Shown here in pieces: positions 8,111-16,341 of a DNA stretch of 64,000 nucleotides (position 1 is the stretch's first letter; every line of letters begins with the position of its first letter). This DNA comes from a bacterium. GTDB lineage: Bacteria; UBA8248. Location: contig JAJDYR010000037.1 of assembly GCA_022825065.1 (NCBI GenBank), forward strand, positions 133,805-197,804. Direction: 5' to 3'. Position numbers and translations under genes: made by a program. The notes under the pieces are model-generated. The model saw only the letters and a list, made by a program, of their open reading frames with translations. It ran no database searches and was not told the origin of the DNA.

Positions 8111-9385
8111 ATGCCCAGACCCTCGTATCATCCCAACCCCATTCGCGGCGGCGGCAACGACGCCTACACCGGCGTGGACCACGTGCTCACCGAACCCTGG
8201 GAGGAGGAAGCGCACAACGTCCGCCTCGTCGCCCATTCGGACCTGAACGGCTGGGGCGACGCCTTCCAGATTCAAGTGGGCGGCGGCATCTGCTACGTCG
8301 CGGCCTCGGGCGTGAACGGCCACGACGGCATGACGATCCTGGACGTCAAAGACCCCGCCAATCCCAAAATCATCAACCAGCTCGTCGACAGCCCCGCCGC
8401 GCGCACCCACAAGGTGCTCCGCATCAACGACGAGGTGCTGCTCACGAACTCAGAACTCAGGCCCGCCCTGCGCGACCAGTACCCCGACGCCGTCGGCGGC
8501 CTGCGCATCTTCGACAACCGCGACCCGTTCCACCCCAAGTTCGTGAACTACGTGGAGACGGACGGGTTCGGCATCCACCGGCCGATCTATGACAGAAAGC
8601 GCCAGCTCCTCTACAGTTCGGGCTTCAAGGACGGGTATGCGGGCAAGGTGCTCCTCGTCCACGACATGAAGGACCCCTGGGCGCCCGAGTACATCGGCAT
8701 GGGCCACGTCCCCGGCCAGAAGGACGGGGAGGAGCCCTCCTGGGACCCGGAGATCGTGGGCGACGGCGGGTGGATCCACGAGGGGAACCCCTGGGGCAAC
8801 TACGTCACGGCGGGCTATTGGGACGCAGGCATCGCGCTCTTCGACCTGACCGACCCGGCGAAGCCCGAACTCATGTGGCGCCACAACCCGCACGAGACGC
8901 ACGGCTGGGCGGGCTGTTACCACAGCTTCATCGTGCCGGAGGGTTCCGAGTTCGGCATCGTGACGCAGGAGACCACCACGGTGAACTGCGACGACCCGCC
9001 TGCGTTCGTGACCTTCTATGATCTCAGGAACATGCACGAGCCGCTGCCCGTGAGCACGTTCATGCCCTATGAGATCGACCCCATCGAGATGCGGCCCTTG
9101 GACGACAAGTGGAACAAGACGGGCTCGCGCCACGGCGCGCACAACATCTGGCTCGACATGACGAAGGACGACCTCATGTACATCACCTGGTTCAACGCGG
9201 GCCTCCGCGTGGTGGACTGGTCGAACCCCTTCCGTCCCAAGGAGGTGGGCTACTACATCCCGGCCGGCACCAAGGAGCGCTGCTGCCCGCAGAGCAACGA
9301 CGTGCAGGTGGACAAGGACACGGGCCTCATCTACATGGCCGACCGCTGGGGGCTGGGTCTCCACATCATGGAGTACACGGGCTAG
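8111..9385 (+). CDS. LVIVD-repeat beta-propeller protein
   Basis: The 424-residue protein consists of about six beta-propeller blades of the LVIVD type, each with a core like GLxIxDxxDPxxP: DGMTILDVKDPANP, GGLRIFDNRDPFHP, KVLLVHDMKDPWAP, AGIALFDLTDPAKP and AGLRVVDWSNPFRP are clear. No signal peptide is seen. ATG at 8111 is chosen because GGAGGAAAC precedes it; the frame is open further upstream to 8051. Proteins of this family have no agreed enzymatic role; a scaffold or binding function is plausible. It is probably co-transcribed with the reductase upstream. Confidence 0.85.
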   Translation: MPRPSYHPNPIRGGGNDAYTGVDHVLTEPWEEEAHNVRLVAHSDLNGWGDAFQIQVGGGICYVAASGVNGHDGMTILDVKDPANPKIINQLVDSPAARTHKVLRINDEVLLTNSELRPALRDQYPDAVGGLRIFDNRDPFHPKFVNYVETDGFGIHRPIYDRKRQLLYSSGFKDGYAGKVLLVHDMKDPWAPEYIGMGHVPGQKDGEEPSWDPEIVGDGGWIHEGNPWGNYVTAGYWDAGIALFDLTDPAKPELMWRHNPHETHGWAGCYHSFIVPEGSEFGIVTQETTTVNCDDPPAFVTFYDLRNMHEPLPVSTFMPYEIDPIEMRPLDDKWNKTGSRHGAHNIWLDMTKDDLMYITWFNAGLRVVDWSNPFRPKEVGYYIPAGTKERCCPQSNDVQVDKDTGLIYMADRWGLGLHIMEYTG

Positions 9386-9433
9386 GGTGTCATACTTGTC
9401 TGCTTGGCGGTGATTCTGGCGGCGATAGCTCCT

Positions 9434-9540
9434 CCTCACCCTGAGGAGCGGCCGGAGGCGGCGTATCGAAGGGTTTGACCCTCTCCTCTTCGGTCGGGTC
9501 AAACCCTCGATACGGCCCTTCGGGCCTACTCGGGATGAGG
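9434..9540. repeat. REP-like long imperfect palindrome
   Basis: CCTCACCCTGAG (9434-9445) pairs with CTCGGGATGAGG (9529-9540). Inside it GTATCGAAGGGTTTGACCC (9463-9481) pairs with GGGTCAAACCCTCGATAC (9496-9513) with one bulged base. It could terminate transcription of the LVIVD gene. Intergenic positions 9386-9946 otherwise hold only the G-tract repeats listed separately; no gene is seen. Confidence 0.75.
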
Positions 9541-9580
9541 TTCTTTTGCGTCCCTCGGCCCGCTTGCCCTCCCGGCTTGA

Positions 9581-9697
9581 AACCAACCCCCCCTACCCCC
9601 CCTTGTCAGGGGGGTATAAAAAGGCGATGCGCCCCACCGGGCTGAGGGGGTTTTGCTTTTTCTTGCCCCCCTGTCAAGGGGGGGGTAGGGGGGGGTG
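9581..9697. repeat. G-tract inverted-repeat element, copy 1
   Basis: C7-TA-C7-TTGTCAG6 on the left is mirrored by C6-TGTCAAG8-TAG8 on the right, around a 50-bp middle containing AAAAAGGCGATGCGCCCC and a T-rich stretch. Related copies occur at 15233-15380 and 31964-32081. A half copy (AACCCCCCAACCCC...TTTGTCAGGGGG) is seen at about 9821-9850. Confidence 0.85.
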
Positions 9698-9946
9698 CCT
9701 TTGAGGGTGAGGCGGCGAGTCCGCCCAATCCAAGCGCCTATCATTCCTTGTCATGAGCGGATACATGGAATCGGGCGGGAGGAAGGACACATAGTCAGAC
9801 ATATATGTCTGACCCCTACGGAACCCCCCAACCCCTTTGTCAGGGGGCTAAAGGCGGCTCCTCCCGCTCTCTTGGCGAGTCTCCTCCCCCTCAAGAATTA
9901 TGAAACTGGCGGAAACGCCGCCGGGTGGGGTATTCTCCCCGCACCT

Positions 9947-10032
9947 GCCCGGGTGGTGGAATGGTAGACACTAGGGACTTAAAATCCCTTGGCCGAGAGG
10001 CCGTGCCGGTTCGAGTCCGGCCCCGGGTACCA
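9947..10032 (+). tRNA. tRNA-Leu (anticodon UAA)
   Basis: This 86-nt tRNA has acceptor arms GCCCGGG / CCCGGGT, a D-arm beginning TGGTGGAATGG, anticodon stem AGGGA/TCCCT with loop CTTAAAA (anticodon TAA at 9980-9982), a long variable arm typical of Leu tRNAs, the T-loop GGTTCGAGTCC and an encoded CCA at 10030-10032. The first acceptor pair is G-U. Confidence 0.95.
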
Positions 10033-10048
10033 TGCTATCTTTTCTCTC

Positions 10049-10137
10049 GTTTCCGGGAATATCCGAATATCCAGCATAACTAACTGATAGTATGAGATTT
10101 ATCAGATTCGAATATCCGAATCTATCCGCTCGGAAAC
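10049..10137. repeat. Repeat cluster between tRNA-Leu and the XRE gene
   Basis: GAATATCCGAAT occurs exactly twice (10057-10068 and 10110-10121), the second inside the near-palindrome GATTCGAATATCCGAATC. The pair is bracketed by GTTTCCG (10049-10055) and its inverse CGGAAAC (10131-10137). The stretch is markedly more AT-rich than its surroundings. It could be an operator array, an origin-like iteron set or an attachment region; none is proven. Confidence 0.6.
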
Positions 10138-10145
10138 ATACAGGT

Positions 10146-10193
10146 TTGACAAAACTCAAAATATGTACTATGTTCTATATATGACACATTTTG
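10146..10193 (+). promoter_or_regulatory. Leaderless promoter with operator-like palindrome for the XRE gene
   Basis: TTGACA (10146-10151) and TATGTT (10169-10174) are exactly 17 bp apart. The expected transcript start coincides with the ATG at 10181, implying leaderless translation. CAAAATATGT (10157-10166) and ACACATTTTG (10184-10193) form an inverted repeat with one mismatch straddling the -10 box and start codon, as expected for autoregulation by the XRE protein. Confidence 0.65.
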
Positions 10194-10534
10194 GGCGCAC
10201 TATCCGAACACAACGTGAAGGCCTCAGAGAAGAAGACCGGCGCTTTTCGTTGCGCCAGGTGGCGCAGCGGATAGGAGTCGAGCCGGCCTACCTGAGCAAG
10301 ATCGAGCGCGGCGACGTGGCGCCGCCTTCTGAGGCCACCACGGTGAAGCTGGCTCAGGAACTGGGCGAGGACCCGGATGTGCTGCTGGCCCTGGCGGGGA
10401 AGGTTTCGAGCGACCTGCAGGAGATTATCCGCAAAAGGCCGAAACTGTTTGCGGAGTTGATCCGCCAGATGAGAGAGGCGCCCGATGACGCCATCCTCCG
10501 GGTGGTGCGCGAGGTGCGGGATGGAGACTGGTAA
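10181..10534 (+). CDS. XRE-family helix-turn-helix regulator
   Basis: The 117-residue protein has an N-terminal Cro/CI-type HTH: FSLRQVAQRIGVEPAYLSKIERGDVAPP contains the two recognition helices. A C-terminal tail (SSDLQEIIRKRPKLFAELIRQMREAPDDAILRVVREVRDG, given here by its ends) resembles the extension of regulators that usually sit beside ImmA-type peptidases. No peptidase is present; the next gene, 12 bp on with AAAGGAGG ahead of it, encodes an uncharacterised protein. ATG at 10181 is preferred over 10163 because of the promoter position. It probably represses its own two-gene operon. Confidence 0.85.
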   Translation: MTHFGRTIRTQREGLREEDRRFSLRQVAQRIGVEPAYLSKIERGDVAPPSEATTVKLAQELGEDPDVLLALAGKVSSDLQEIIRKRPKLFAELIRQMREAPDDAILRVVREVRDGDW

Positions 10535-10546
10535 AGGAGGATTCTG

Positions 10547-11560
10547 ATGATCATTCTTGAAAACGATTGCCTGGATATACGATGCCCCGAGGTTCATGAC
10601 CACGCCCGGTGCTCGATCGAGTTCCAGCGCACCCTTCGAATCCCGGACGACGGGGAAGATTACTTCCTGCCCCCGGGTCTGGGCTGCTTTCCCCTGCGGC
10701 ACTTGGACGACTACGCGGAGCGCCTGCCCGGGGAGTGGCTCCGCCGAGGCGGCGTGATCATGCCGATGTTCCAGGCCGAGGCCCTGTGGATGGATTTCGA
10801 TGCGGGATACACCGGCCCTCTGCCCTATCCGTTCGCGGTGAAGGTAGCGACCGGGAAAATCTGCGCGCTCACCGGCGATAGCTGGGTAGACAACCTGAAC
10901 ACCGATCCGCAGGACTACCTCGTGTTGCCCGAGCAGCCCTGGCTAGACGGCTACTGCGTCGAAAAAGGGATAGTCCGCCAGTTCGTGGCCATGCCCCTGG
11001 GGGAGGGCTACACGGGCGAGGAGCAGTTACGGGGCGCCGCGCAGCATGGCGGCCTGCAGATCGTGGCCTATCCCATGAAGCGTGAGCGTTATGAAGAAAT
11101 GATCAGTGGCGAGGTTGCGCAGGATTTCGTTCTGGAAAGCCCCGACGAGGTGGCCATGGGTCTGGCCCCGGGCGGCCGGATGCAGCAGGAAGTTTATGAG
11201 GATCCCTATGGCCTGGATGTTTGGGATCAACGCCATCCCAGCCGGTGTTTCATCACCATCGCCAATTCCGCCCAGTGGATGGCGATCACGGGCGAGCGGC
11301 CGCCGGTTGAGCCGCCCACGGCCAGGGACTACACTGAAGCCGGCCTGCCCTGGTTCGATTATTACGACGCCGACGCGAAGGCCGTTTCGGGTAGCGATGT
11401 TTTGAAGACCCTGAAGAGTGTCGAGCAGACCGGTAAGATGAAAGGTGAAACGCCGCTGCCGGAGAACGAATCGCTTGGCGTGTGCCGCGTCGTCAGCCTG
11501 CGGGACACCAGAGCACGCAAAGTGCGGGAGTATCCCCCCGGTGAAGTCGTTGATTCGTGA
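10547..11560 (+). CDS. Uncharacterised protein paired with XRE regulator
   Basis: I do not assign a function to this 337-residue protein. It has no signal peptide or membrane segment. The N-terminal half contains well-formed motifs that look like a genuine conserved fold: RIPDDGEDYFLPPGLGCFPL (about 28-47), VIMPMFQAEALWMDF (about 71-85), QDYLVLPEQPWLDG (about 122-135) and IVRQFVAMPLGEGYTGEEQL. The C-terminal third is Pro/Glu-rich and probably flexible. It starts behind AAAGGAGG, 12 bp after the XRE gene, and both follow a tRNA-Leu gene and an AT-rich repeat cluster. Because the pair has its own autoregulated-looking promoter, a stress, defence or toxin-antitoxin-like role is possible but unsupported. 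Confidence 0.75.
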   Translation: MIILENDCLDIRCPEVHDHARCSIEFQRTLRIPDDGEDYFLPPGLGCFPLRHLDDYAERLPGEWLRRGGVIMPMFQAEALWMDFDAGYTGPLPYPFAVKVATGKICALTGDSWVDNLNTDPQDYLVLPEQPWLDGYCVEKGIVRQFVAMPLGEGYTGEEQLRGAAQHGGLQIVAYPMKRERYEEMISGEVAQDFVLESPDEVAMGLAPGGRMQQEVYEDPYGLDVWDQRHPSRCFITIANSAQWMAITGERPPVEPPTARDYTEAGLPWFDYYDADAKAVSGSDVLKTLKSVEQTGKMKGETPLPENESLGVCRVVSLRDTRARKVREYPPGEVVDS

Positions 11561-11649
11561 AGTGAACGAGTAGAAATCGATTCATACCGCAGCCGGGGCG
11601 ATGAGGTTTTCCGCCTTTCATCGCGCCGGTTCCATCCGTTGAGGGGAAG

Positions 11650-12855
11650 ATGTCCGAATCGCATTCCGCCGCGCCCTTGAGCGGTTTCCGGGTCCTGGAT
11701 TTCACCCAGGTCGTCGCGGGGCCGTTCTGCGCCGCCATGCTGGCCGACATGGGGGCCGAGGTGGTGAAGATTGAGCGCCCGGGCTTCGGCGACGACACGC
11801 GCCGCATCACCCGCTACAAGGACAGGGAAGAACACGAGGATTATTTTTATGCGAACAACCGCTCGAAAAAGAGCGTCGCCGTCAACATGAAGACCGACGC
11901 GGGCCGCGCCGCCGTGCGCGCCCTGGCGGGGGAGGCCGACGCCCTGATCGAGAACATGGCGCCCGGCAAGCTGGCCGAACTCGGCCTGGGCTGGGAGGAC
12001 GCCCGCGCGGCGAACCCCAGAATCGTCTACTGCTCGCTCTCGGGCTTCGGCCAGAGCGGACCCTACCGCGACCGCGTGGGGCTCGACCCGATTCTACAGG
12101 CCGTCTCGGGCGTCATGAGCGTGACGGGCAACGAGGACCCCACCCAGATAGGCGCGCCGCTCGCCGACGTGCTGGCGGGCATGTTCTCGGCCTACACCAT
12201 CGTGAGCGCGCTCCACGCCGCGGGCCGCGAAGGGGAGGGCCGCCATATCGACGTGAGCATGCAGGACGCCATGGTGGCCGCGCTCGGCCCCCGCATGGGC
12301 GAGACGCTCCAGGCGGGCGTGTCGCCCGGCCGGCACGGGAACGAGAACCCCATGCGCGTGCCCGCGAACACCTACCGCACGAGCGACGGGGAGTACGTGA
12401 CCGTCATCGTGCAGCACGACGGCTTCTGGCCGGGCTTTTGCCGCGCGCTGGAAATCGAAGACTGGCTGGAGGACGAACGCTTCTCGACCGCCCGGGCGCG
12501 CGTGGCGAACCGGGGCGCCATCAACGAGCGGGTGTCCGCGATTTTCGCCTCGCGCACGATGGCCGAATGGGAGCGGCGCCTCGAAGCCGAGCGCGTGGGC
12601 TTCTCCCCGGTGAACGACTACGCGCGCGCGCTATCGGATCCCCAGGTCGCGCACCGGGGCCTCATCAGGCAAGTTGAGCACCCCGTCTCGGGCGAGATTC
12701 GCGTGGTGGGTGCGCCGTGGATCATGAGCGGCGCGCAGGCCGAGACGAAGCCGCCGCCCCTGCTGGGTCAGCACACGGCGGAGGTGCTCAGGGAGTGGCT
12801 GAAATGGCCGGAGGAGGAAGTGGCGCGCTTCATGGCGGGGGAGGGAGTGCGGTAG
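11650..12855 (+). CDS. CaiB/BaiF (type III) CoA-transferase
   Basis: The 401-residue protein belongs to the family III CoA-transferases, which move CoA between carboxylic acids through an enzyme-bound acyl anhydride. GFRVLDFTQVVAGPFCAAMLADMGAEVVKIE at the N-terminus (quoted by its ends GFRVLDF and VVKIE) is typical, and the catalytic Asp is D206 in DVSMQDAM. NPRIVYCSLSGFGQSGPY is the second signature. Length is normal and GAGGGGAAG precedes the ATG. Acyl substrates cannot be deduced. A cupin gene follows 43 bp later. Confidence 0.93.
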   Translation: MSESHSAAPLSGFRVLDFTQVVAGPFCAAMLADMGAEVVKIERPGFGDDTRRITRYKDREEHEDYFYANNRSKKSVAVNMKTDAGRAAVRALAGEADALIENMAPGKLAELGLGWEDARAANPRIVYCSLSGFGQSGPYRDRVGLDPILQAVSGVMSVTGNEDPTQIGAPLADVLAGMFSAYTIVSALHAAGREGEGRHIDVSMQDAMVAALGPRMGETLQAGVSPGRHGNENPMRVPANTYRTSDGEYVTVIVQHDGFWPGFCRALEIEDWLEDERFSTARARVANRGAINERVSAIFASRTMAEWERRLEAERVGFSPVNDYARALSDPQVAHRGLIRQVEHPVSGEIRVVGAPWIMSGAQAETKPPPLLGQHTAEVLREWLKWPEEEVARFMAGEGVR

Positions 12856-12898
12856 AGGTAGATTTCGGCTCACGGGCCGTTCACCAAAGGAGGACGCC

Positions 12899-13273
12899 AT
12901 GATCTTTCAGAAGTGGGACGATATCCCCAGGATGCGCATCATCCACGAGAACATACCGCCGGAAAGCGTCATCGAACTCCAGATGATCGCCGGCGAGAAG
13001 CAGACGCTCGCGCTGTGGACGTTCTCCGAAGGCTCCGAAGTCGCCGCCCACAAGCACCCCCACGAGCAGATGTCCTTCATCCAGCGCGGGCGCTTCCTGT
13101 TCCGCGTGGAGGGAGAAGAAGAGCGCGAAGTCGGCGCGGGCGAGGTGGTGGTGTGCAAGTCGAACGTCGAGCACTGGCTGAAAGCGCTCGAGGACGGCTC
13201 CCAGGACCTCCAGATCTTCAGCCCCCGGCGCGATGACCTGCTGGAGTTCCGGGGAGCGTATATTCCGGTGTAA
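12899..13273 (+). CDS. Small single-domain cupin protein
   Basis: The 124-residue protein is a one-domain cupin. Motif 1 is HKHPHEQMSFIQRG with metal ligands H51, H53 (or H55) and Q57, and motif 2 contains H92 (VEHWL). It ends directly after the barrel. AAAGGAGG lies upstream of the ATG. Such proteins may be metal-dependent dioxygenases, isomerases or simple binding proteins. Placement after the CoA-transferase suggests a catabolic role, which is inference. Confidence 0.88.
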   Translation: MIFQKWDDIPRMRIIHENIPPESVIELQMIAGEKQTLALWTFSEGSEVAAHKHPHEQMSFIQRGRFLFRVEGEEEREVGAGEVVVCKSNVEHWLKALEDGSQDLQIFSPRRDDLLEFRGAYIPV

Positions 13274-13305
13274 TTGCCCGAATCTTTGAATACGGAGGAT
13301 ACCCC

Positions 13306-14376
13306 ATGCTCCGCCGAATAATCTTTATCGCTCTTGCGGTTTGCCTGTACGCCTCCTCAGTAAATGCCGCGGCGCAAGGGGCTTCATGCGCCGACTGGGG
13401 CAGCTCGGGCCCGGCGTTCTTCCGTGCGGCGAAGGTCGAGGACGTGAAACGCTGCCTCGCGGCCGGCAAGGACGCGAACGCCCACAGGATGGGGTGGACC
13501 GTCCTGCACTCCGCCGTGACGTACGGCGCCTCGCCGGAAGTGGTCGCAGCGCTCCTGGGTGCGGGGGCGCGGCTCATACCCGAGGTGCGAAGCGTCGTGC
13601 CGGAGCCTCTCCACATGGCGGCGTCCAGAGCCTCGAATCCCGAAGTGGTGCGGGTGCTTCTTACGGCGATAGCCGCCAACCCGCCGGAAGGTAAACGGAA
13701 ACGGTTGAGCTTCGCCCTGCGCGGGGCGGTGTACTCGAACAATAACCCGGCGGTCGCCGCCGCCCTGATCGAGGCGGGCGCGGACCCGAACGCTCGCGGC
13801 TGGGACGGCGGCACCACCCTGCACACGGCGGCCCAGACGAACGCGGAACCCGCCGTCGTGAAGGTGTTGCTGGACGCGGGCGCGGACATTGCGGCCCGTG
13901 ACGAAAACGGCGCAACGCCCCTGCATCTGGCCACTGACGAGGAGAACCCTCTCAACCGGAGTCCGGATTCGGAAAGCCCTCATGTGCTCGGGGTCCTGCT
14001 TGCGGCCGGGGCCGACTTGTCCGCGCGCGACGGGAAAGGCGACACGCCCCTGCTTGCGGCACTCCGGATAGCACGCCGCCTGGAGCGCGGAGACCCCAGG
14101 CTGACGAAAGCCGCCAGGGCCATGCTGGAGGCGGGAGCCGACCCGGATGCGCGGGACCGCAAAGGCCGGACGGCCCTGCATATTACGGCTCGTCGGGGCG
14201 GCCCCGAAATGATCGCAGTTATATTGGACGCCGGGGCCGACGTGAATGCGAAGGATGGGCGCGGCAGGACGCCTCTCGCACATGCCCGGCTCCGCCTGAA
14301 TGCGCCCGGCGCGAACAAGAAGTCGATTCAGGAGGTGATCAAGAAGCTCGAAGCCCGCGGTGTACGTAAGCCATAG
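13306..14376 (+). CDS. Exported ankyrin-repeat protein A
   Basis: The 356-residue protein has a signal peptide (MLRRIIFIALAVCLYASSVNA, cleavage near residue 21-23) and about seven ankyrin repeats, for instance TTLHTAAQTNAEPAVVKVLL and TALHITARRGGPEMIAVILD, most ending AGADxxARDxxG. It ends in a short helical cap RLRLNAPGANKKSIQEVIKKL. The periplasmic or surface location makes it a protein-binding scaffold. It is the first of a tandem pair; the second copy shares the signal peptide, the sequence around the ribosome binding site and the cap. Confidence 0.9.
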   Translation: MLRRIIFIALAVCLYASSVNAAAQGASCADWGSSGPAFFRAAKVEDVKRCLAAGKDANAHRMGWTVLHSAVTYGASPEVVAALLGAGARLIPEVRSVVPEPLHMAASRASNPEVVRVLLTAIAANPPEGKRKRLSFALRGAVYSNNNPAVAAALIEAGADPNARGWDGGTTLHTAAQTNAEPAVVKVLLDAGADIAARDENGATPLHLATDEENPLNRSPDSESPHVLGVLLAAGADLSARDGKGDTPLLAALRIARRLERGDPRLTKAARAMLEAGADPDARDRKGRTALHITARRGGPEMIAVILDAGADVNAKDGRGRTPLAHARLRLNAPGANKKSIQEVIKKLEARGVRKP

Positions 14377-14411
14377 TTCGCCGTATCGCCCTTTCTTTGA
14401 GGAGACACCCC

Positions 14412-15176
14412 ATGCTCCGCCGAATAATCTTCATGGCTCTTGCAGTTTGCCTCTGTGCCTCCTCGGCGAATGCCGCGCCGCTTCACGATGCGGCGATAAA
14501 GGGCGACGCGGCGCGGATCAAGGCGCTGCTCAAGGGCGGCGCGGACGCGGACGAGCGGGACCGCCTGGGCATGACGCCGCTTTTTTATGCGGCGATAAAA
14601 GGAGACGCGGCGGGGGTTGAAGCCCTCGTCTCGGGCGGGGCAGACGTGAACGCGAGGGACAAGATCGGAAAGGCGCCGCTCGACTGGGCGGCGTTCAGGG
14701 GGCACGGGGCGGCGGTCGCCGCGCTGATTCGCGGGGGCGCAAAGCCCGACGGGCGGGACAAGGCGGGCCTGACGGCGCTGCACGGGGCCGCGATGAAGGG
14801 GAGCGCGGCGGGAGTCCGCGCGCTGCTCAAAGGCGGTGCGGACGTGAACGCGGCGGGCGCCAAAGGGCTGACGCCGCTGCACGTGGCGGCGGGAAACGGT
14901 CGGGCGCAGGTGGTGGATATACTCCTCAAGAGCGGCGCAAGGCTCGAAGCCAGAGACGCAAAGCACTGGAAGACCCCGCTGCACTGGGCGGTTTTTGGAG
15001 GAAGTGCGGAGGCCGCCCGGGCGCTGATCGATGCGGGCGCCGACGTCAACGCGAAAGACGGCCGCAGCCAGACGCCGCTCAGAGCGGCCCGGTTCCGCCT
15101 CAAGGCGCCAGGCTCGAACAAGGAGCCGTTCCAGAAGGTGATCGAGGTATTGAAAGCGCGAGGTGCGAAGGAGTGA
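14412..15176 (+). CDS. Exported ankyrin-repeat protein B
   Basis: The 254-residue protein begins MLRRIIFMALAVCLCASSANA, nearly identical to protein A, then has about six ankyrin repeats (LTPLHVAAGNGRAQVVDILL is a textbook one) and the same C-terminal cap (APGSNKEPFQKVIEVLKARG). The ATG at 14412 is chosen because it matches protein A and follows TTGAGGAGACACCCC; the frame extends to 14397. Repeats here are more regular than in protein A (GGADxxxRDxxG), suggesting duplication followed by internal change. It lies 35 bp downstream of protein A. Confidence 0.9.
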   Translation: MLRRIIFMALAVCLCASSANAAPLHDAAIKGDAARIKALLKGGADADERDRLGMTPLFYAAIKGDAAGVEALVSGGADVNARDKIGKAPLDWAAFRGHGAAVAALIRGGAKPDGRDKAGLTALHGAAMKGSAAGVRALLKGGADVNAAGAKGLTPLHVAAGNGRAQVVDILLKSGARLEARDAKHWKTPLHWAVFGGSAEAARALIDAGADVNAKDGRSQTPLRAARFRLKAPGSNKEPFQKVIEVLKARGAKE

Positions 15177-15232
15177 GGGGCAGTTCCTGGGCGTTGGGTA
15201 TGGTTCTATCCACTCCCCCTCCCTCGGCTTGA

Positions 15233-15380
15233 AAACCAACCCCCCCTACTCCCCCTTGTCAGGGGGGTAAAAAAAGCAATACCCCGACAATGGGGGGAGC
15301 AAGAAAAAACAAAAGCCCCTCTGCCAGCGGCGGGTGCCTCCTTTTCATACCCCCCTGTCAAGGGGGGGTAGGGGGGGTTG
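15233..15380. repeat. G-tract inverted-repeat element, copy 2
   Basis: AACCAACCCCCCCTACTCCC at the left and C6-TGTCAAG7-TAG7 at the right match the arms of the copies at 9581 and 31964, but the middle is longer and differs (GCAATACCCCGACAATGGGG). It fills most of the gap after the ankyrin genes. Confidence 0.82.
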
Positions 15381-15696
15381 CTCCTATGACAAAGGCTTTT
15401 TCAACAGCCCCCAAAAGGGGACTTGTTCCCTTGAAAAAGTCCCCCTCGGCCGGGTTGACCACCCCGCTGTCATTCCGGCGCCTCTCTCGATGATGGAGAA
15501 TAAAACGCAGGGACGGGCCGCGACCTCTCCCTGCAACTTCATCGGTCGGCAATAACCCTCAAGCAACCCGCATTTTTCGTGGACTCGAACCCTCCTTGCG
15601 CTATACTGACGGGGAATTGTTCGAATCATTTCCGGGCGACGAGCCCATCAAGTATCACTTGCAGGCTCTCCGATGGGAGCCGGAAAGGAGTCCGAA
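15381..15696. other. Non-coding spacer with CTTTTTCAACAGCCCC motif
   Basis: No convincing gene is seen. The motif CTTTTTCAACAGCCCC at 15396-15411 is the same sequence that bounds the element at 31808-32265, so this may be the remnant of one end of such an element next to a G-tract repeat. Confidence 0.55.
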
Positions 15697-16134
15697 ATGA
15701 GCAGAGGAGTGTTTTATGGATTGCTCGCTTTCGTCATGGCGGCGTCTCTGGCGTTTGCGGGATATGCGCAGGGGGCCGAGAAGAAAGAGATGAAAGCGGG
15801 CGTCTGGTTCATCGAGCCCAAGGACGGCGCGGAGGTGACGAGCCCCGTCAAGGTCGTGATGGGCATGAAGGGCATGACCATCAAGGCCTCGGGCAAGGTG
15901 GTGAAGGGAACCGGGCATCACCACGTTCTCTTGAACCAGGGGCCCATGCGCAAGGGCAAGGTGATCCCCACCGACAAAATTCACTTGCACTACGGCAAGG
16001 GGCAGACGGAGGCCTCCATCAAGCTGGCGCCCGGCGATTACAAGCTCACGATGCAGTTCGCAGACGGCCTGCACCGCTCCTTCGGGAAGAGGTGGGCGGC
16101 GACCATCTCGATCAAGGTGTTGCCGGGCAAGTAG
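15697..16134 (+). CDS. DUF4399 exported protein
   Basis: The 145-residue protein has a signal peptide (cleavage near AGYAQGAE, residue 27) and one DUF4399 domain: VWFIEPKDGAEVTSPVKVV and GTGHHHVLLNQGP are its hallmarks. The His triplet suggests metal or ligand binding, but the family has no established function. ATG at 15697 is preferred because GGAAAGGAG lies upstream; the frame is open to 15673. It stands alone upstream of the Liv-type transporter, which has its own promoter. Confidence 0.85.
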   Translation: MSRGVFYGLLAFVMAASLAFAGYAQGAEKKEMKAGVWFIEPKDGAEVTSPVKVVMGMKGMTIKASGKVVKGTGHHHVLLNQGPMRKGKVIPTDKIHLHYGKGQTEASIKLAPGDYKLTMQFADGLHRSFGKRWAATISIKVLPGK

Positions 16135-16192
16135 GCCTGATTGCAAGGAGGCGTGAATGGAGGCTCGCCTCTGTACGTGTATTCTTGCGCCT

Positions 16193-16245
16193 TTGACACC
16201 GTGGGGCGCTCTTGGTGTAATGGTGCGGAACCCTTGAATAGTCAA
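16193..16245 (+). promoter_or_regulatory. Promoter of the branched-chain-type ABC operon with a palindrome
   Basis: TTGACA (16193-16198) and TGTAAT (16216-16221) are 17 bp apart. TTGAATAGTCAA (16234-16245), a palindrome with a 4-bp centre, lies just after the predicted transcript start. The 5' untranslated region would be about 110 nt. Confidence 0.65.
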
Positions 16246-16341
16246 TAAAATACGAAGCGGCAAAACGCAAAGTCGAAGTCCGAAGGCCGGAAAAGGGGAA
16301 GGGGAGTATTTTTCTATTCATAAAGCGTAGGGAGATTCCGC

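Noticed and set aside
9695..9967. Small plus-strand frame before tRNA-Leu
   Set aside because: It is made of repeat-element sequence, runs into the tRNA gene and has no ribosome site.
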